Origin: Rhodopirellula bahusiensis
Lineage (GTDB): Bacteria; Planctomycetota; Planctomycetia; Pirellulales; Pirellulaceae
Reading direction: 5' to 3'
NCBI RefSeq assembly: GCF_002727185.1
Contig: NZ_NIZW01000027.1
Span: 1 to 64,000 of the forward strand
Length of the DNA: 64,000 bases
Positions 44,015-53,766 of this stretch are shown here, piece after piece. Position 1 is the first letter of the stretch, and each line of letters begins with the position of its first letter. Position numbers and translations under genes: made by a program. The notes beneath the pieces are model-generated. The model was not told where the DNA came from. It saw only the letters and a program-made list of their open reading frames with translations, and did not search any database.

Positions 44015-45403
44015 ATGCTTCACGCCGAATCACTTCGTCAGGACCCCCGGATCGCACAAGCCAAGCAATTGATTGCCGAAGCAATGCGTGATCATTCCGC
44101 TTCCATGACGGATGTTTCACCCAGCGATCCCGACCAATCGGCGAGCTACCAATCCCTGATCGACGGGTTCACCTCCGCTCGAGGCGGCCCACCCATCTGG
44201 CCTTACTTCGCGTCCGGACTCGGAAACGGTCCCTACGTCGAACTGGCCGACGGCAGCGTCAAACTGGATTTCATTGGTGGAATCGGCGTGCACGGCGGCG
44301 GTCACTCGAATCCCGACCTGGTTTCGGCCAGCATCGATGCGGCGATCGAAGACACGGTCATGCAGGGAAACTTGCAGCAGAACCCGGCCAGTGTCGAAAT
44401 GATGCAGCGACTCGTCTCGCTCGCCTCCGAATCGGGAGCACCGCTCGAACACGTGTTGCTTTCCACCAGCGGCGCGATGGCAAACGAGAACGCCTTGAAA
44501 CTCGCGTTCCATCACCGACAACCCGCCGACCGAATCATCGCGTTTGACAATGCGTTCGCCGGTCGATCGATCGCGTTAGCAGCCTTGACCGACCGGCCCG
44601 CCTATCGAAACGGTTTGCCCGAAGCGATCCAAGTCGACTACTTGCCCTTCCTGCATCCGGACCATCCTGAAAAATCACAGCGGTGGGCAGTCGATGAATT
44701 GAAACGATTGCTCAAACGCTATCCAGGAAAACACGCGGCATTCTGGGCCGAACCGATCGCAGGCGAAGGCGGCTACTACCCTGGCAGCCACGATTTCTTC
44801 ACCGCATTGTGCGAGCCACTTCGCGAAGCCGGTGTGCCAATCATCTTCGACGAGGTGCAAACGTTCTCGCGAACCAGCCGACCATTTGCGTTTCAACATT
44901 ACGGCCTGGACCAATTCGCCGACATTGTCACCGTTGGCAAGATCACTCAGGTCTGCGCGACGCTGTACCGAAATGACTTCCACCCCAAGGCACCGATCCT
45001 CAGTCAAACGTTCACTGGATCGACCTCGGCGATTTCGACTGGACTGGCGACGCTAGATGCACTGCAATCCACCAATTGCTTCGGTGCCGACGGCGGAAAC
45101 ATGAAACGCCACGCCTACTTTGCCGAGCAACTTCAAAAGCTGGCCGAGAAATACCCCGGTTCGATTTCAGGTCCTTTTGGCGAAGGCATGATGATCGTGT
45201 TCACACCCGGCAAAGGCACACTCGATCACGCCAAGTTGCTGATGAACTTGATGTTCGAAGAAGGCTTGCTCGGATTCCTCTGCGGAGCCGAACCGGCTCG
45301 CTTGCGTTTCTTGCCGCCACCGATGATCACCACCAACGATCACATCGACGCGGCGATCAAGTTGCTCGATCGATCCCTCGAAAAGTTCGTTTCGCAAAAG
45401 TAG
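44015..45403 (+). CDS. class III PLP-dependent aminotransferase
   Basis: This 462-residue fold type I transaminase has HGGGHSNPDLVSA, STSGAMANENALKLAF (PLP phosphate), WAEPIAGEGGYYPGS, IFDEVQTFSRTSRPFAF (Asp that pairs with PLP nitrogen) and the Schiff-base Lys in TVGKITQV, followed by TFTGSTSAIS. It most resembles lysine 6-aminotransferase-like members, but ornithine, GABA or others cannot be excluded. The ATG at 44015 was chosen over a TTG six bases upstream. A convergent small gene follows at 45495. Confidence 0.87.
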   Translation: MLHAESLRQDPRIAQAKQLIAEAMRDHSASMTDVSPSDPDQSASYQSLIDGFTSARGGPPIWPYFASGLGNGPYVELADGSVKLDFIGGIGVHGGGHSNPDLVSASIDAAIEDTVMQGNLQQNPASVEMMQRLVSLASESGAPLEHVLLSTSGAMANENALKLAFHHRQPADRIIAFDNAFAGRSIALAALTDRPAYRNGLPEAIQVDYLPFLHPDHPEKSQRWAVDELKRLLKRYPGKHAAFWAEPIAGEGGYYPGSHDFFTALCEPLREAGVPIIFDEVQTFSRTSRPFAFQHYGLDQFADIVTVGKITQVCATLYRNDFHPKAPILSQTFTGSTSAISTGLATLDALQSTNCFGADGGNMKRHAYFAEQLQKLAEKYPGSISGPFGEGMMIVFTPGKGTLDHAKLLMNLMFEEGLLGFLCGAEPARLRFLPPPMITTNDHIDAAIKLLDRSLEKFVSQK

Positions 45404-45494
45404 AAATCAAATCGTAGTGGACGAAGCAATGAGTGGATCACAAAGCTTCATGACCAGCAGATTCGATCGCCTGAACGCGCACACCGTCCGGATG

Positions 45495-45914
45495 TCATTG
45501 GCCCTCTTCACTCCCCCGTGACAACCGCTGCTCAGCCTTGGCAAGTTCGTCGGTGAGCACAGCGACTATCTCTGGATAAGAGAGATTCTTTCCTTCGTGG
45601 TACATTGAGACCGCCGCCAGAGCGTCTTCGTAGACATCACTGATTCGGAGGATGCTTTCGTCTTCCAATTCTTCTGGAAGGTTTTCTGTCGGCAGATACA
45701 CGTGGGCTTGCAGCTCAGGATCAAGCAGCAAAGTCAACGCGAAATACCGGTGAGCAAAGGAAGCCCTATCCAGTCTGAATATCTCGTTCTGCCTGCTGAG
45801 GAAGTCAATTTCTTTTTTGGCGTCGCGGACTTTTAACCACAGGAAAGCCGAAGTGCAACCAAAGCATACAACCAAAATTGCAAGCACTCCGGCCATGAAC
45901 TTCTGTATTTTCAT
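45495..45914 (-). CDS. small membrane-anchored protein of unknown function
   Basis: This 139-residue protein starts MKIQKFMAGVLAILVVCFGCTSAFLWL, a signal anchor with a possible lipobox (FGC), then a coiled-coil helix DAKKEIDFLSRQNEIF, and two acidic segments (ENLPEELEDESILRISDVYEDAL). No family is recognised. The codon use is a little less biased than in its neighbours. The ATG at 45914 is preferred to an upstream in-frame ATG at 45977. Confidence 0.6.
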   Translation of the reverse strand: MKIQKFMAGVLAILVVCFGCTSAFLWLKVRDAKKEIDFLSRQNEIFRLDRASFAHRYFALTLLLDPELQAHVYLPTENLPEELEDESILRISDVYEDALAAVSMYHEGKNLSYPEIVAVLTDELAKAEQRLSRGSEEGQ

Positions 45915-46115
45915 CGAGCGGCCTATCAATCTGGAGTCGAGAAAAGAGTCAGGTGCGCAACGAACCAAAGACAGCAAGCTCGTCGTCAGTGATCACAAGG
46001 TCATTGTGATTGTGCTGCGTTCGGTTTGTTAGTGATGGTCTTGGTTGTGGTTCAGCAAAAATCAGAGATGACGCGGGTCGACGATAGAACCAGTTCGAAT
46101 GTGCTGCCTTACAAA

Positions 46116-46280
46116 CTACTGTTTCAGGTACTTCGCAGCAAAGTCTTCCGCGAATCCTCGGTAGTGCGGGAAGACGCGTAAGGATCGCTCATAATGGAGG
46201 TGGGTGGGAGGAGCCTGATTCAATGATCCGAATTCTTGGTGGATCCGGCGACGGAGATCGTGTTCCGGATTACGAACCTG
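46116..46280 (-). pseudogene. possible 3' remnant of a lost gene
   Basis: Reading on the minus strand toward a TAG at 46116-46118, the frame gives a protein-like tail with VRNPEHDLRRRIHQEFG, LHYERSLRVFPHYRG and FAEDFAAKYLKQ. It lacks a start codon and upstream it runs into the metallophosphoesterase end in another frame. The composition looks like a real C-terminus rather than chance, but no family is recognised. Confidence 0.3.
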
Positions 46281-47496
46281 GGCAGCGCAGTGTGATCAGC
46301 GACAACTCAGGCCGGCAACGAATTCGCAACAGGTGAACTCCACTGAGTCCCCGCGAAACATGCATTGTCGTTGGCGATCGATAAAAATCTCCCGATGCCC
46401 AACGACTGCCGTGCCAACTGGGACTCAAGATCGGACCGGCCAACGGCAATCGACCTTGCCCGCCATGCGTGTGACCAGCCAACATCAGATCCACCCCGTT
46501 CCGACGACACCAATCGAATTGATCGGGACTGTGGGAAAGACACAGTCGAAAGTTCACAGTGCTCTCCGACATGACAGCAACATCCGGCCGAGTGAACCAA
46601 GGCCACTCGTTGCCCAGCAACTGACACTTAACCGAACGCAGCGACACCGTTTCAATCTTCCCGCCAACGTCAATCCAGCCGGCGTCCGTCATTCGATCCC
46701 GCACCACGTCTGGATCCGAAACACGAGTGTCATGGTTGCCGAGCACAAAGTAACAACCGTCCTTCGCTCGTGCGGGCGAAAACAAATCGTGCAACCAAGC
46801 AACACAAGGTTGCTTGTCGACAATGTCGCCCGTCAGTGCCATCAAGTCCGGCGACCACTGCGTGGCGATCGAAACCGCGTGAGCCGTGAAGTCAGGTGCG
46901 ACTTGCCCAGTCAAATGAATGTCTGACAGATGAGCGATCTTGTACCCGTCCAGTTGCTCCGGCAAACCAACGACGGGCAACTCTATCTCCTCCACCGCCA
47001 TTTCGAAGATCTGGTTCATCGGCAACTTCGCCGCCCATCGGCACTTGCGAGTCCGTGCCAACGTCCGTCCGGTTTGCTTTGACACGTCGTGCAACTCGAC
47101 ACTGCGTTTCGCCGGGACGTGTTGGATTCTCCAAACCGGTCGCCACAGCAACCAAAGAAATCCAAACAAGCCACCCAACACAAGACAGAACGCGGCGTAG
47201 GCGAGCAATCCTAGGGGCAACATTTCAAAGCTTGATTCGCCGCGCACCCAGCTTGAGATTGGTTGAAAGAATGCCCAGCCCAAAACCAACGGCGTGAGCC
47301 ATGTCTCAGCGAAAGCGATCTTCTCGGTTCGCTTGATCGTCGCCCGCTTCCATCCCATCGAATTCAATCGGTTGTAAAACGTCAGTCGCAATCCAAAGTG
47401 AGCGAGCAAGACAGCAGCCAACAACACGCAGCGAGATATCGGGTCCGCGAAAAAGATGTCCAAGCGATTGGCCAGTGGTTGAAGGAGATCGATCAC
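46270..47496 (-). CDS. membrane-bound metallophosphoesterase
   Basis: This 408-residue protein has several N-terminal membrane segments (CVLLAAVLLAHFGLRL, WLTPLVLGWAFFQPI, LLAYAAFCLVLGGLFGFLWLLW) and a calcineurin-like phosphoesterase domain with KIAHLSDIHLTG, ALTGDIVD, VLGNHDTR, SHSPDQF and LAGHTHGGQ, giving all metal ligands. It resembles the YkuE/YaeI family, which may act on UDP-diacylglucosamine-like or other lipid phosphates. The GTG at 47496 overlaps the SixA stop as GTGA and is preferred to in-frame starts at 47577 or 47613 inside SixA. Confidence 0.85.
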   Translation of the reverse strand: MIDLLQPLANRLDIFFADPISRCVLLAAVLLAHFGLRLTFYNRLNSMGWKRATIKRTEKIAFAETWLTPLVLGWAFFQPISSWVRGESSFEMLPLGLLAYAAFCLVLGGLFGFLWLLWRPVWRIQHVPAKRSVELHDVSKQTGRTLARTRKCRWAAKLPMNQIFEMAVEEIELPVVGLPEQLDGYKIAHLSDIHLTGQVAPDFTAHAVSIATQWSPDLMALTGDIVDKQPCVAWLHDLFSPARAKDGCYFVLGNHDTRVSDPDVVRDRMTDAGWIDVGGKIETVSLRSVKCQLLGNEWPWFTRPDVAVMSESTVNFRLCLSHSPDQFDWCRRNGVDLMLAGHTHGGQGRLPLAGPILSPSWHGSRWASGDFYRSPTTMHVSRGLSGVHLLRIRCRPELSLITLRCPGS

Positions 47497-48014
47497 GGAA
47501 GTTGTTTCGGCCGCATCTCTTTCCAGACTTGGCAATTCTCTGGGCCAAGTTCCGCCGACCAAGAGGAAATCTGGCATTCGAAAACAGCCAGTCCCGCGGT
47601 GGGAAACCCGCAAGCGTGATCAAGCAATTCGCTGGCCGCCGCACTGATTCCCGGATTGTGCCCCAAAACCAACAGGGTTTGCGGATGCTCCTCGGGCAAA
47701 CCGTCCTCATCGGACAACCACTTTTCGGTCGTCCGAATGGTTTGGAAGATCGACGATGCGGTAGCCAAATAAAGATCCGATGAAAAACAGGTTGGTACGG
47801 GAGCTTCCCAACGCGAATTCAAAAACGCTGCCGTCTCACGAGTCCGCTTGGAATCAGATGACAACAAAAAATCTGGCCGGCAACCGTTGTCCTGTATCCA
47901 TCCAGCGATTCTCGGGGCGTCACGGCGTCCGCGATCGTTGAGTGGCCGCTCATGGTCGGACAATTTCGCGTCAGCCCAGTCACTTTTCGCGTGACGCATC
48001 AAAATCAATCGCAT
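47493..48014 (-). CDS. sixA: phosphohistidine phosphatase SixA-like
   Basis: This 173-residue histidine phosphatase has the RHG motif in MRLILMRHAKSDW (His8), then HERPLNDRGRRDAPRIA, SSDSKRTRETAAF and VLGHNPGIS. In E. coli SixA removes phosphate from PTS or phosphorelay histidines, and here it may act on HPr or EIIA-Ntr at 25-29 kb; this is inference. The ATG at 48014 matches the family start; an 80-residue upstream extension has no similarity. It is divergent from the propeller gene by 99 bp and runs into the phosphoesterase gene. Confidence 0.88.
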   Translation of the reverse strand: MRLILMRHAKSDWADAKLSDHERPLNDRGRRDAPRIAGWIQDNGCRPDFLLSSDSKRTRETAAFLNSRWEAPVPTCFSSDLYLATASSIFQTIRTTEKWLSDEDGLPEEHPQTLLVLGHNPGISAAASELLDHACGFPTAGLAVFECQISSWSAELGPENCQVWKEMRPKQLP

Positions 48015-48113
48015 TTGGCTCGGATCAGTAGAGGTGTGAGACGAAGCGGTTTGGATCAGCAAAAGAACATATAGTACGCAAAGGTTCCCATCCCAATTCT
48101 CGGACTTCACAAT

Positions 48114-49493
48114 ATGCGTGCTGCTTCTCTTTTCCAAAACTCGTCCATCGAGTTTGTTTCCGTCGCTCGATCGACAGTGCTTGCCCTCGGATTGGCCGCC
48201 GTCGCGATTCCAATCGCCTCCGCGGATGATTGGTCTGGTTGGTTGGGTGATCAACGCGACGGCGTTTATCGTGAATCGGGAATCATCGACTCGATCCCGG
48301 AATCAGGATTGCAACTCAAGTGGCGAGCCAAGATCGCCGGTGGCTACGCCGGTCCCTCGGTCGCCGATGGACGCGTGTTTGTATTTGACTACGCGCAACG
48401 CCAAGGTGAAGCGTTCAACGATCCCGGAAAACGAGCCGATCTCACCGGTGACGAACGTTTGATCGTCTTGGATTCAGAAACCGGCAAAGAATTGTGGCGT
48501 CACGAGTACGAACGTCCCTACAGCATTTCGTATCCGGCCGGCCCACGATGCACTCCCACCATCGACGGCGATCGAGTCTATATCCTCGGAAGTGAGGGCG
48601 ATTTGCGTTGTCTCTCTGTCACTGATGGTGAACTGATCTGGAGCCGCAACTTTCCCAAAGACTTCTCGGCCGAAGTTCCAATCTGGGGTTTTTCTGCGCA
48701 TCCGCTGATCGAAGGCGACCTGCTTTACACGATGGTCGGCGGCGACGGACAAGGCGTTGTCGCGTTTGACAAAATGACGGGCGAAGTTCGCTGGAAGCAA
48801 CTCGATAGCAACGCCGGCTACTGTGCTCCATCGATTTTGAAGCAGGGCGATCAAAAGCAACTGCTCGTGTTTTCCCCGACCGGCATCCACGGTCTGGATT
48901 TGCTCAGCGGCGAACCGATCTGGAACGTTGAACTCAGTCCGATGTTCGACATGTCGATCGCGATCCCCGCCATTGAGGGCAATCGGGTTTACGCCAGTGG
49001 AATTCGTACCGAATCGGTGATGTTTGAGCTCAACGAAAACGCAACCGCCGCCAACGAACTTTGGCGCGGCGAACGGGATCACTCGGTGTTTTCCAGCAAC
49101 AGCCCAGCTGTCTTCATCGATGGCGTGGTCTACGGAACCGATTGCAACGTCGGCGAGTTGATTGCGTTTGATGCCAAAGATGGCGACCGTCTTTGGTCAA
49201 CCTTCCAGGCCACCAAACCGGATGAAAAGCGATTCATCAAACACGGCACTGCTTTTCTGACTCGAATCGGTGATTCCAACCGCTTCTTTGTTTTCTCTGA
49301 AAACGGCGACCTGATGATCGCGACGCTTTCCAAAGATGGATTTAAAGAGCATGGGCGGTTCCACGCGATCGAACCCACCCAAGAAGCGTTTGGTAGGTCG
49401 GTGGTATGGACTCACCCTGCCTACGCAAATCAAACCGTCTTCATTCGAAACGACCAAGAAATCGTCGCCTACAGCCTGGCAAAACCAGAGTAA
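48114..49493 (+). CDS. secreted PQQ-like beta-propeller protein
   Basis: This 459-residue protein has a signal peptide (VALGLAAV-type, cleaved near SADDW) and repeated propeller blades of the PQQ/BamB sort: ERLIVLDSETGKELWRHE, GDLRCLSVTDGELIWSRN, GVVAFDKMTGEVRWKQL, GIHGLDLLSGEPIWNVE and ELIAFDAKDGDRLWSTF. It lacks a clear quinone-cofactor site, so it is probably a structural or binding protein of the periplasm. Similar proteins are many in planctomycetes. Confidence 0.87.
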   Translation: MRAASLFQNSSIEFVSVARSTVLALGLAAVAIPIASADDWSGWLGDQRDGVYRESGIIDSIPESGLQLKWRAKIAGGYAGPSVADGRVFVFDYAQRQGEAFNDPGKRADLTGDERLIVLDSETGKELWRHEYERPYSISYPAGPRCTPTIDGDRVYILGSEGDLRCLSVTDGELIWSRNFPKDFSAEVPIWGFSAHPLIEGDLLYTMVGGDGQGVVAFDKMTGEVRWKQLDSNAGYCAPSILKQGDQKQLLVFSPTGIHGLDLLSGEPIWNVELSPMFDMSIAIPAIEGNRVYASGIRTESVMFELNENATAANELWRGERDHSVFSSNSPAVFIDGVVYGTDCNVGELIAFDAKDGDRLWSTFQATKPDEKRFIKHGTAFLTRIGDSNRFFVFSENGDLMIATLSKDGFKEHGRFHAIEPTQEAFGRSVVWTHPAYANQTVFIRNDQEIVAYSLAKPE

Positions 49494-49999
49494 AGTTGCC
49501 GACTGCTTTCAATTCCAAGCAGGTTGGCAGAAACGATTAGGCATAGCCCCCGGCCCACGTGGGAATTGTGATTGAAGCCAAATCAGCGAAGGCCGGCGAA
49601 TAATCGTCAGCCTTCTTCGAGATGCCTCGGTGCCCACGCATCGGGGCATTCTCAATGGCTATCAACAATGATTTGGCCAACAAAAAGCCAAACGGCGGTG
49701 AATGCGATGCCCAATGCGGTGTGAATTGCGTCGACGTTCATATTTGTCTCAAGCCGATGGCGTGACCTCGCGTGAAACACGAGACCGCGCATGGAAAACG
49801 GATACAAGGCCGTTTCCATGGCCTGAATTAAGCAGCCGCAATCGTGCGGAAGCAGACGAATTCGTTTCATCGACACACAATTGCAGTGCGTCTTCTTGAG
49901 TTATCGACACACCTCCGAAACAATTCGACGAAAAATCACCGTGCCCGCACAAATTGACTCAACCGAACACCCGCACCCAACGACACCTCGAGCAAACTG
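49494..49999. other. intergenic region with two hairpins
   Basis: Two hairpins follow the propeller gene: GAAGGC...GCCTTC at 49588-49615 and ATGCCTCG...CGGGGCAT at 49622-49649 (one wobble). The first, with a short TTC tail, may end transcription. A minus-strand frame at 49655-49741 could encode a 29-residue membrane peptide starting MNVDAIHTALGIAF, but it has no ribosome site, so I did not call it. Confidence 0.4.
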
Positions 50000-50479
50000 A
50001 TGAAGTACTGGCTGATGAAGACGGAACCGACCACGTTCAGCATCGATGACCTGGTCGAACAACCCGACCAAATCACCTGCTGGGAAGGTGTCCGCAACTA
50101 CCAAGCTCGCAATTTGCTTCGGGACGACATCGAAGAAGGCGACCGAGTTCTGTTCTATCACTCGGCCTGCAAAACTCCCGCGGTCGTTGGATTGGCAACG
50201 GTCTCTCGCGGAGGCTATCCCGACCACCATGCCTGGGACAAAAAGAGCAACTACTTCGACCCAAAGAGCAATCCCGATTCTCCAACCTGGTTCATGGTCG
50301 ACATCAAACTGGAAAAGAAACTTGATCGCCCAGTCACCCTGGCTGAATTGCGAGAAGAAGCCACGAAGGCTCGAAGTCCGTTGGCGGACATGGTGTTGCT
50401 ACAGAAAGGCAGCCGACTCTCGGTTCAACCAGTCACCAAGAAGCAGTTCGATCGGGTCGTCAAACTTTCCGAGAAGTAG
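50000..50479 (+). CDS. EVE domain protein
   Basis: This 159-residue protein is a stand-alone EVE domain (thymocyte nuclear protein 1 type, PUA-like fold), a family thought to bind modified bases in DNA or RNA. Its features are MKYWLMKTEPTTFSIDDL, WEGVRNYQARNLLRDDIEEGDRVLFYHS, GLATV, PTWFMVDIKL and a basic tail. It has a normal length and no fusion partner. The convergent gene at 50528 ends 48 bp after it. Confidence 0.92.
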   Translation: MKYWLMKTEPTTFSIDDLVEQPDQITCWEGVRNYQARNLLRDDIEEGDRVLFYHSACKTPAVVGLATVSRGGYPDHHAWDKKSNYFDPKSNPDSPTWFMVDIKLEKKLDRPVTLAELREEATKARSPLADMVLLQKGSRLSVQPVTKKQFDRVVKLSEK

Positions 50480-50527
50480 GCAGTCGCGATATCCCTCCGC
50501 TCGTTCAAACCGTGATTCGGTTGGCGA

Positions 50528-51037
50528 TCAATCCGAAAATCCAATTCGATCGCCCGATCCATCCCACTTCGGTGTGGGATGCTCGATCTCACCCTGCCGA
50601 ACTCTTTGTTTTTCTGAAAGCAAACGCATGTGCTCTCGCAGGAACAAGCGTGGCATGTTTTGGTCTGCCCGCCTCAATCGGTATGCAATCCGTCCTTTGC
50701 GACGAACGTAGTACATCCCGATCACTTCCCCCACAAAAAGATCTCGCTCCAGACCGAGTCCGACGGTTTCGACCTCATCTCCCACATCCACGTCTTCCGC
50801 TTTGATTTGCAACCACAAAGCCGGTCGCAATCGGAACGTCCATTTTCCATAGCGACAGTGATAGTAGGTGCCATCGAATGATTCTCGCCGGACGACACGT
50901 TCGCTTGGCAGCAGTTTCGAAACAACGGAGATGTCATCCGGGTGGATCCATCCCTGACCGTCTTCTGGCCACCGCGGATAGATCCCGTACTGTGGAAATT
51001 CAATCAAGGTGTCGCTCTTGGAGTCCGTGGAAATCAC
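50528..51037 (-). CDS. conserved-looking protein of unknown function
   Basis: This 169-residue cytoplasmic protein has an N-terminal FPQYGIYPRWPEDGQGWIHPDD and a beta-rich middle (YYHCRYGKWTFRLRPALWLQIKAEDVDVGDEVETVG, GEVIGMYYVRRKGRIAYRLRRAD), like a small barrel domain. The last 20 residues are charged and probably flexible. I recognise no family. It lies alone on the minus strand, upstream of and divergent from the cyclophilin gene with a 253-bp gap. Confidence 0.7.
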   Translation of the reverse strand: MISTDSKSDTLIEFPQYGIYPRWPEDGQGWIHPDDISVVSKLLPSERVVRRESFDGTYYHCRYGKWTFRLRPALWLQIKAEDVDVGDEVETVGLGLERDLFVGEVIGMYYVRRKGRIAYRLRRADQNMPRLFLREHMRLLSEKQRVRQGEIEHPTPKWDGSGDRIGFSD

Positions 51038-51290
51038 TCAGATCACCACAATTCACGAGGGATTCGGAATTCAGGCCTCCATTTTAACAAACCAGTCCGC
51101 TCTTTCGTGCGTCAGACAGGGTGACCATCTATTCACGGCCCGAGGTCTCAACCGCTCGCCGCTTTCGACCGTCACCGGACGAGCGAATGCGTTGTGGGGT
51201 TGGAGACTATCCGGCGGATTTGGTTCAATGTGAGCAAGACTAGCCGCCCTTCGCGGGTGGCTCCCACCATTCTCCCTTTAAAAGTTTGCC

Positions 51291-51911
51291 ATGACTGTTC
51301 GTGCTTTCGTTTTGTCGCTGGTTGGAATCACAACCTTCGGTTTAATTGCAGGCCCTGCCTCCTCGTCCTTTGCCGCTGATCCAGCCAAGGGCGAAGTCAC
51401 TCACAAAGTCTATTTCGATGTTTCGATCGGCGACGAGCCAGCGGGACGAATTGTTTTTGGACTGTTCGGCAAAGATGTTCCTAAAACCGCCGAAAACTTT
51501 CGTGCCCTATCAACTGGCGAAAAAGGCGACGGAAAATCAGGCGTGCCATTGGATTTCGAAGGCAGCGCATTTCACCGCGTGATCCCCGGATTCATGCTGC
51601 AGGGCGGTGATTTTACCGCAGGAGATGGCACCGGTGGCGAGAGCATCTACGGAGCCAAGTTTGCTGACGAAAACTTCAAATTCCAACACACCACGCCTGG
51701 TTTGTTGAGCATGGCAAACGCTGGTCCCAACACCAATGGTTCGCAGTTCTTCATCACCGTGGATGCAACACCTTGGCTAGATGGCAAACACGTCGTTTTC
51801 GGTCGAGTTTTGGAAGGCATGGATGTCGTCAAAAAAGTCGAAGCACAAGGCAGCCGATCTGGCCGGACTCGTGAATTGATCAAAATCACCGAGGCAGGCG
51901 AAGTAAAGTAG
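51291..51911 (+). CDS. secreted cyclophilin-type peptidyl-prolyl isomerase, eukaryote-like
   Basis: This 206-residue protein has a signal peptide (1-29, ending SFAA) and one cyclophilin domain. The active-site block [16 protein letters not shown] and the downstream [17 protein letters not shown] and [12 protein letters not shown] are close to those of eukaryotic CypA/CypB, including the [14 protein letters not shown] motif and a longer loop before FHR. It should catalyse proline cis-trans isomerisation in the periplasm. A strong terminator follows at 51962. Confidence 0.94.
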   Translation: MTVRAFVLSLVGITTFGLIAGPASSSFAADPAKGEVTHKVYFDVSIGDEPAGRIVFGLFGKDVPKTAENFRALSTGEKGDGKSGVPLDFEGSAFHRVIPGFMLQGGDFTAGDGTGGESIYGAKFADENFKFQHTTPGLLSMANAGPNTNGSQFFITVDATPWLDGKHVVFGRVLEGMDVVKKVEAQGSRSGRTRELIKITEAGEVK

Positions 51912-51961
51912 CTGCAGCTCAGTCTGAATCGGCTCGCAACGCCTTTTCCAAACAATCTTAC

Positions 51962-52006
51962 GCGTCGTCGACCGGGACTCTGTTCCTCGTCGGCGACGCT
52001 TTTTTA
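51962..52006 (+). terminator. Rho-independent terminator of the cyclophilin gene
   Basis: The stem GCGTCGTCGAC pairs with GTCGGCGACGC-type sequence (about 10 bp with one G-T pair), loop near 51973-51987, followed by TTTTTT at 52000-52005. It lies 51 bp after the stop. Confidence 0.8.
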
Positions 52007-52154
52007 TTGCTTTTTGATATCGGCGTTTGGAGTCATTGATCAAACACCTCCGAGCTACCAAGGTGATTCGACGGCCACGATCCAGCCACCCGCGTGATAG
52101 AATGCTGAATACTGTGACGCACGCCTCTGTTTTCTCCAACCTGACCGAGCATCC

Positions 52155-53636
52155 ATGAGCTTCGGACAACGTTTTCAAGCTCTGTTCGAAATTGCGAGCC
52201 AATGGCCGTGGCTGCTGTTGGTGCTGGCCAGCCTGCCTCTGGTTTTAGCGGCACTTTGGCTGCGAACTTACCCGACCCGTCGCTGGGTCGCGATGATCGG
52301 AGCCAGCGTCGTCATCAGCGTCGGGGTGGTCTTTTTCCCGAATCTGCTGGTCCTGCTCGGGTTGTTCGATGGCGTGATCGTCACCATCACGGCAATCGAT
52401 TGTCTGCTACTGGTCATTGCCACTAAACGCATGCAGAGTGCCGGGCTGACAATCGAACGAACCGTTTCACGAACAAGTTCGCTGGGGGTCCCACTGGATT
52501 GCTCGCTCAACATTCAAAACCACACGCAAATGCGAATGCGTGGTGATATTCGCGATGATGTGCCCGAATATTTTGTTTCCGAACCAGTTCAACACCAGCT
52601 GGATCTGCCCCCCGGCCTTCAGTTGCAACTCCGACGGAAACTAACTCCTCACCGCCGTGGTGCTTTCCACCTGGACCGAATCGACCTCAAACTGTTCAGC
52701 CCGCTGGGTCTGTGGCAACGACACATTTTCAGACCGCTCCACAGTCAACTGAATGTCTTTCCTGACATGAAACAATTGTCGGACTATGCGCTGCTGGCAA
52801 GAACGGATCGCTTGAGCCTGATCGGAGTGCGGCAAACACGACGAGTCGGACAGGACAGTGATTTTGAACGCCTCAGGGACTACACGCGAGACGACAACTA
52901 TCGACATATCGATTGGCGGAGCACTGCCCGCCGCAACAAGCTCACCGTCCGGCAATTTCAAAGCGACCAAAGCCAACGCCTGATCTTCCTGCTTGACTGC
53001 GGAAGAATGATGACGAACCAGCGGAACGGATATTCGCTGCTCGACCACGCACTCAATTCGATCCTGATGATGTCATATGTGGCCCTGCATCAGGGCGACT
53101 CGGTCGGAATGATTTGTTTCAGCGACACAATCCACGCCTACCTACCACCACGGGGCGGGGCAAGCCAAATGAATCGCCTGCTCCAAGCAGGATTTGACCA
53201 ATTCCCAAGAATGGTCGAGTCTCGTTATGACCAGGCATTCCTGTACCTCAACTCACACTGCAAACGAAGGTCGCTGGTCACGCTGACAACTAACATTGTC
53301 GATGAGGTTAACGCTGAGGTTGTCGCAGATCATCTATCGAACCTTACCGGCACGCACCTACCTCTGGCGGTTGTCCTTCGCGATCGCGAAATGTTCGATG
53401 CAGCCGACTACCCGGCCGAAGTCCTGCAGGCTGCCGGAAATCAAACCGGCCCGACAATACTCGACGATACGAAGACGTACCGGGCCGCGGCCGCAGCCGA
53501 AATGCTTGTCTGGCGAGAAGAAGTGCTGTCTGGTCTTCGTCACAAAGGCGTTCTGGTCGTCGATGCTTTCCCCGATGAACTGAGTGCACCCATGGTCAAT
53601 CAGTACTTAGAAGTCAAAGCCCAGCACCTGCTGTAG
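52155..53636 (+). CDS. DUF58 domain protein with membrane segments
   Basis: This 493-residue protein has two hydrophobic segments near the start (LLLVLASLPLVLAALWL, WVAMIGASVVISVGVVFFPNLLVLLG) and the DUF58 core with FERLRDYTRDDNYRHIDWRSTARRNKL and the following QFQSDQSQRLIFLLDCGRMM, which begins a von Willebrand A-like domain. Such proteins usually sit with a MoxR AAA ATPase, and none is adjacent here. A role in assembling or inserting envelope complexes is likely. Start at the ATG 52155. Confidence 0.87.
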   Translation: MSFGQRFQALFEIASQWPWLLLVLASLPLVLAALWLRTYPTRRWVAMIGASVVISVGVVFFPNLLVLLGLFDGVIVTITAIDCLLLVIATKRMQSAGLTIERTVSRTSSLGVPLDCSLNIQNHTQMRMRGDIRDDVPEYFVSEPVQHQLDLPPGLQLQLRRKLTPHRRGAFHLDRIDLKLFSPLGLWQRHIFRPLHSQLNVFPDMKQLSDYALLARTDRLSLIGVRQTRRVGQDSDFERLRDYTRDDNYRHIDWRSTARRNKLTVRQFQSDQSQRLIFLLDCGRMMTNQRNGYSLLDHALNSILMMSYVALHQGDSVGMICFSDTIHAYLPPRGGASQMNRLLQAGFDQFPRMVESRYDQAFLYLNSHCKRRSLVTLTTNIVDEVNAEVVADHLSNLTGTHLPLAVVLRDREMFDAADYPAEVLQAAGNQTGPTILDDTKTYRAAAAAEMLVWREEVLSGLRHKGVLVVDAFPDELSAPMVNQYLEVKAQHLL

Positions 53637-53766
53637 CGATTGAAACGAAAGATCAAAAGACCGCAATCAAACCGGCTAGAAACCAAACACTCACCTTCGA
53701 GCCACGTGCAAGCCGATTCAATCCAACGTCTACATTTACAACAGACGAAAACTGGAGTGCAATCGG

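Noticed and set aside
49655-49741. 29-residue membrane peptide gene
   Set aside because: No ribosome site, and the length allows chance.
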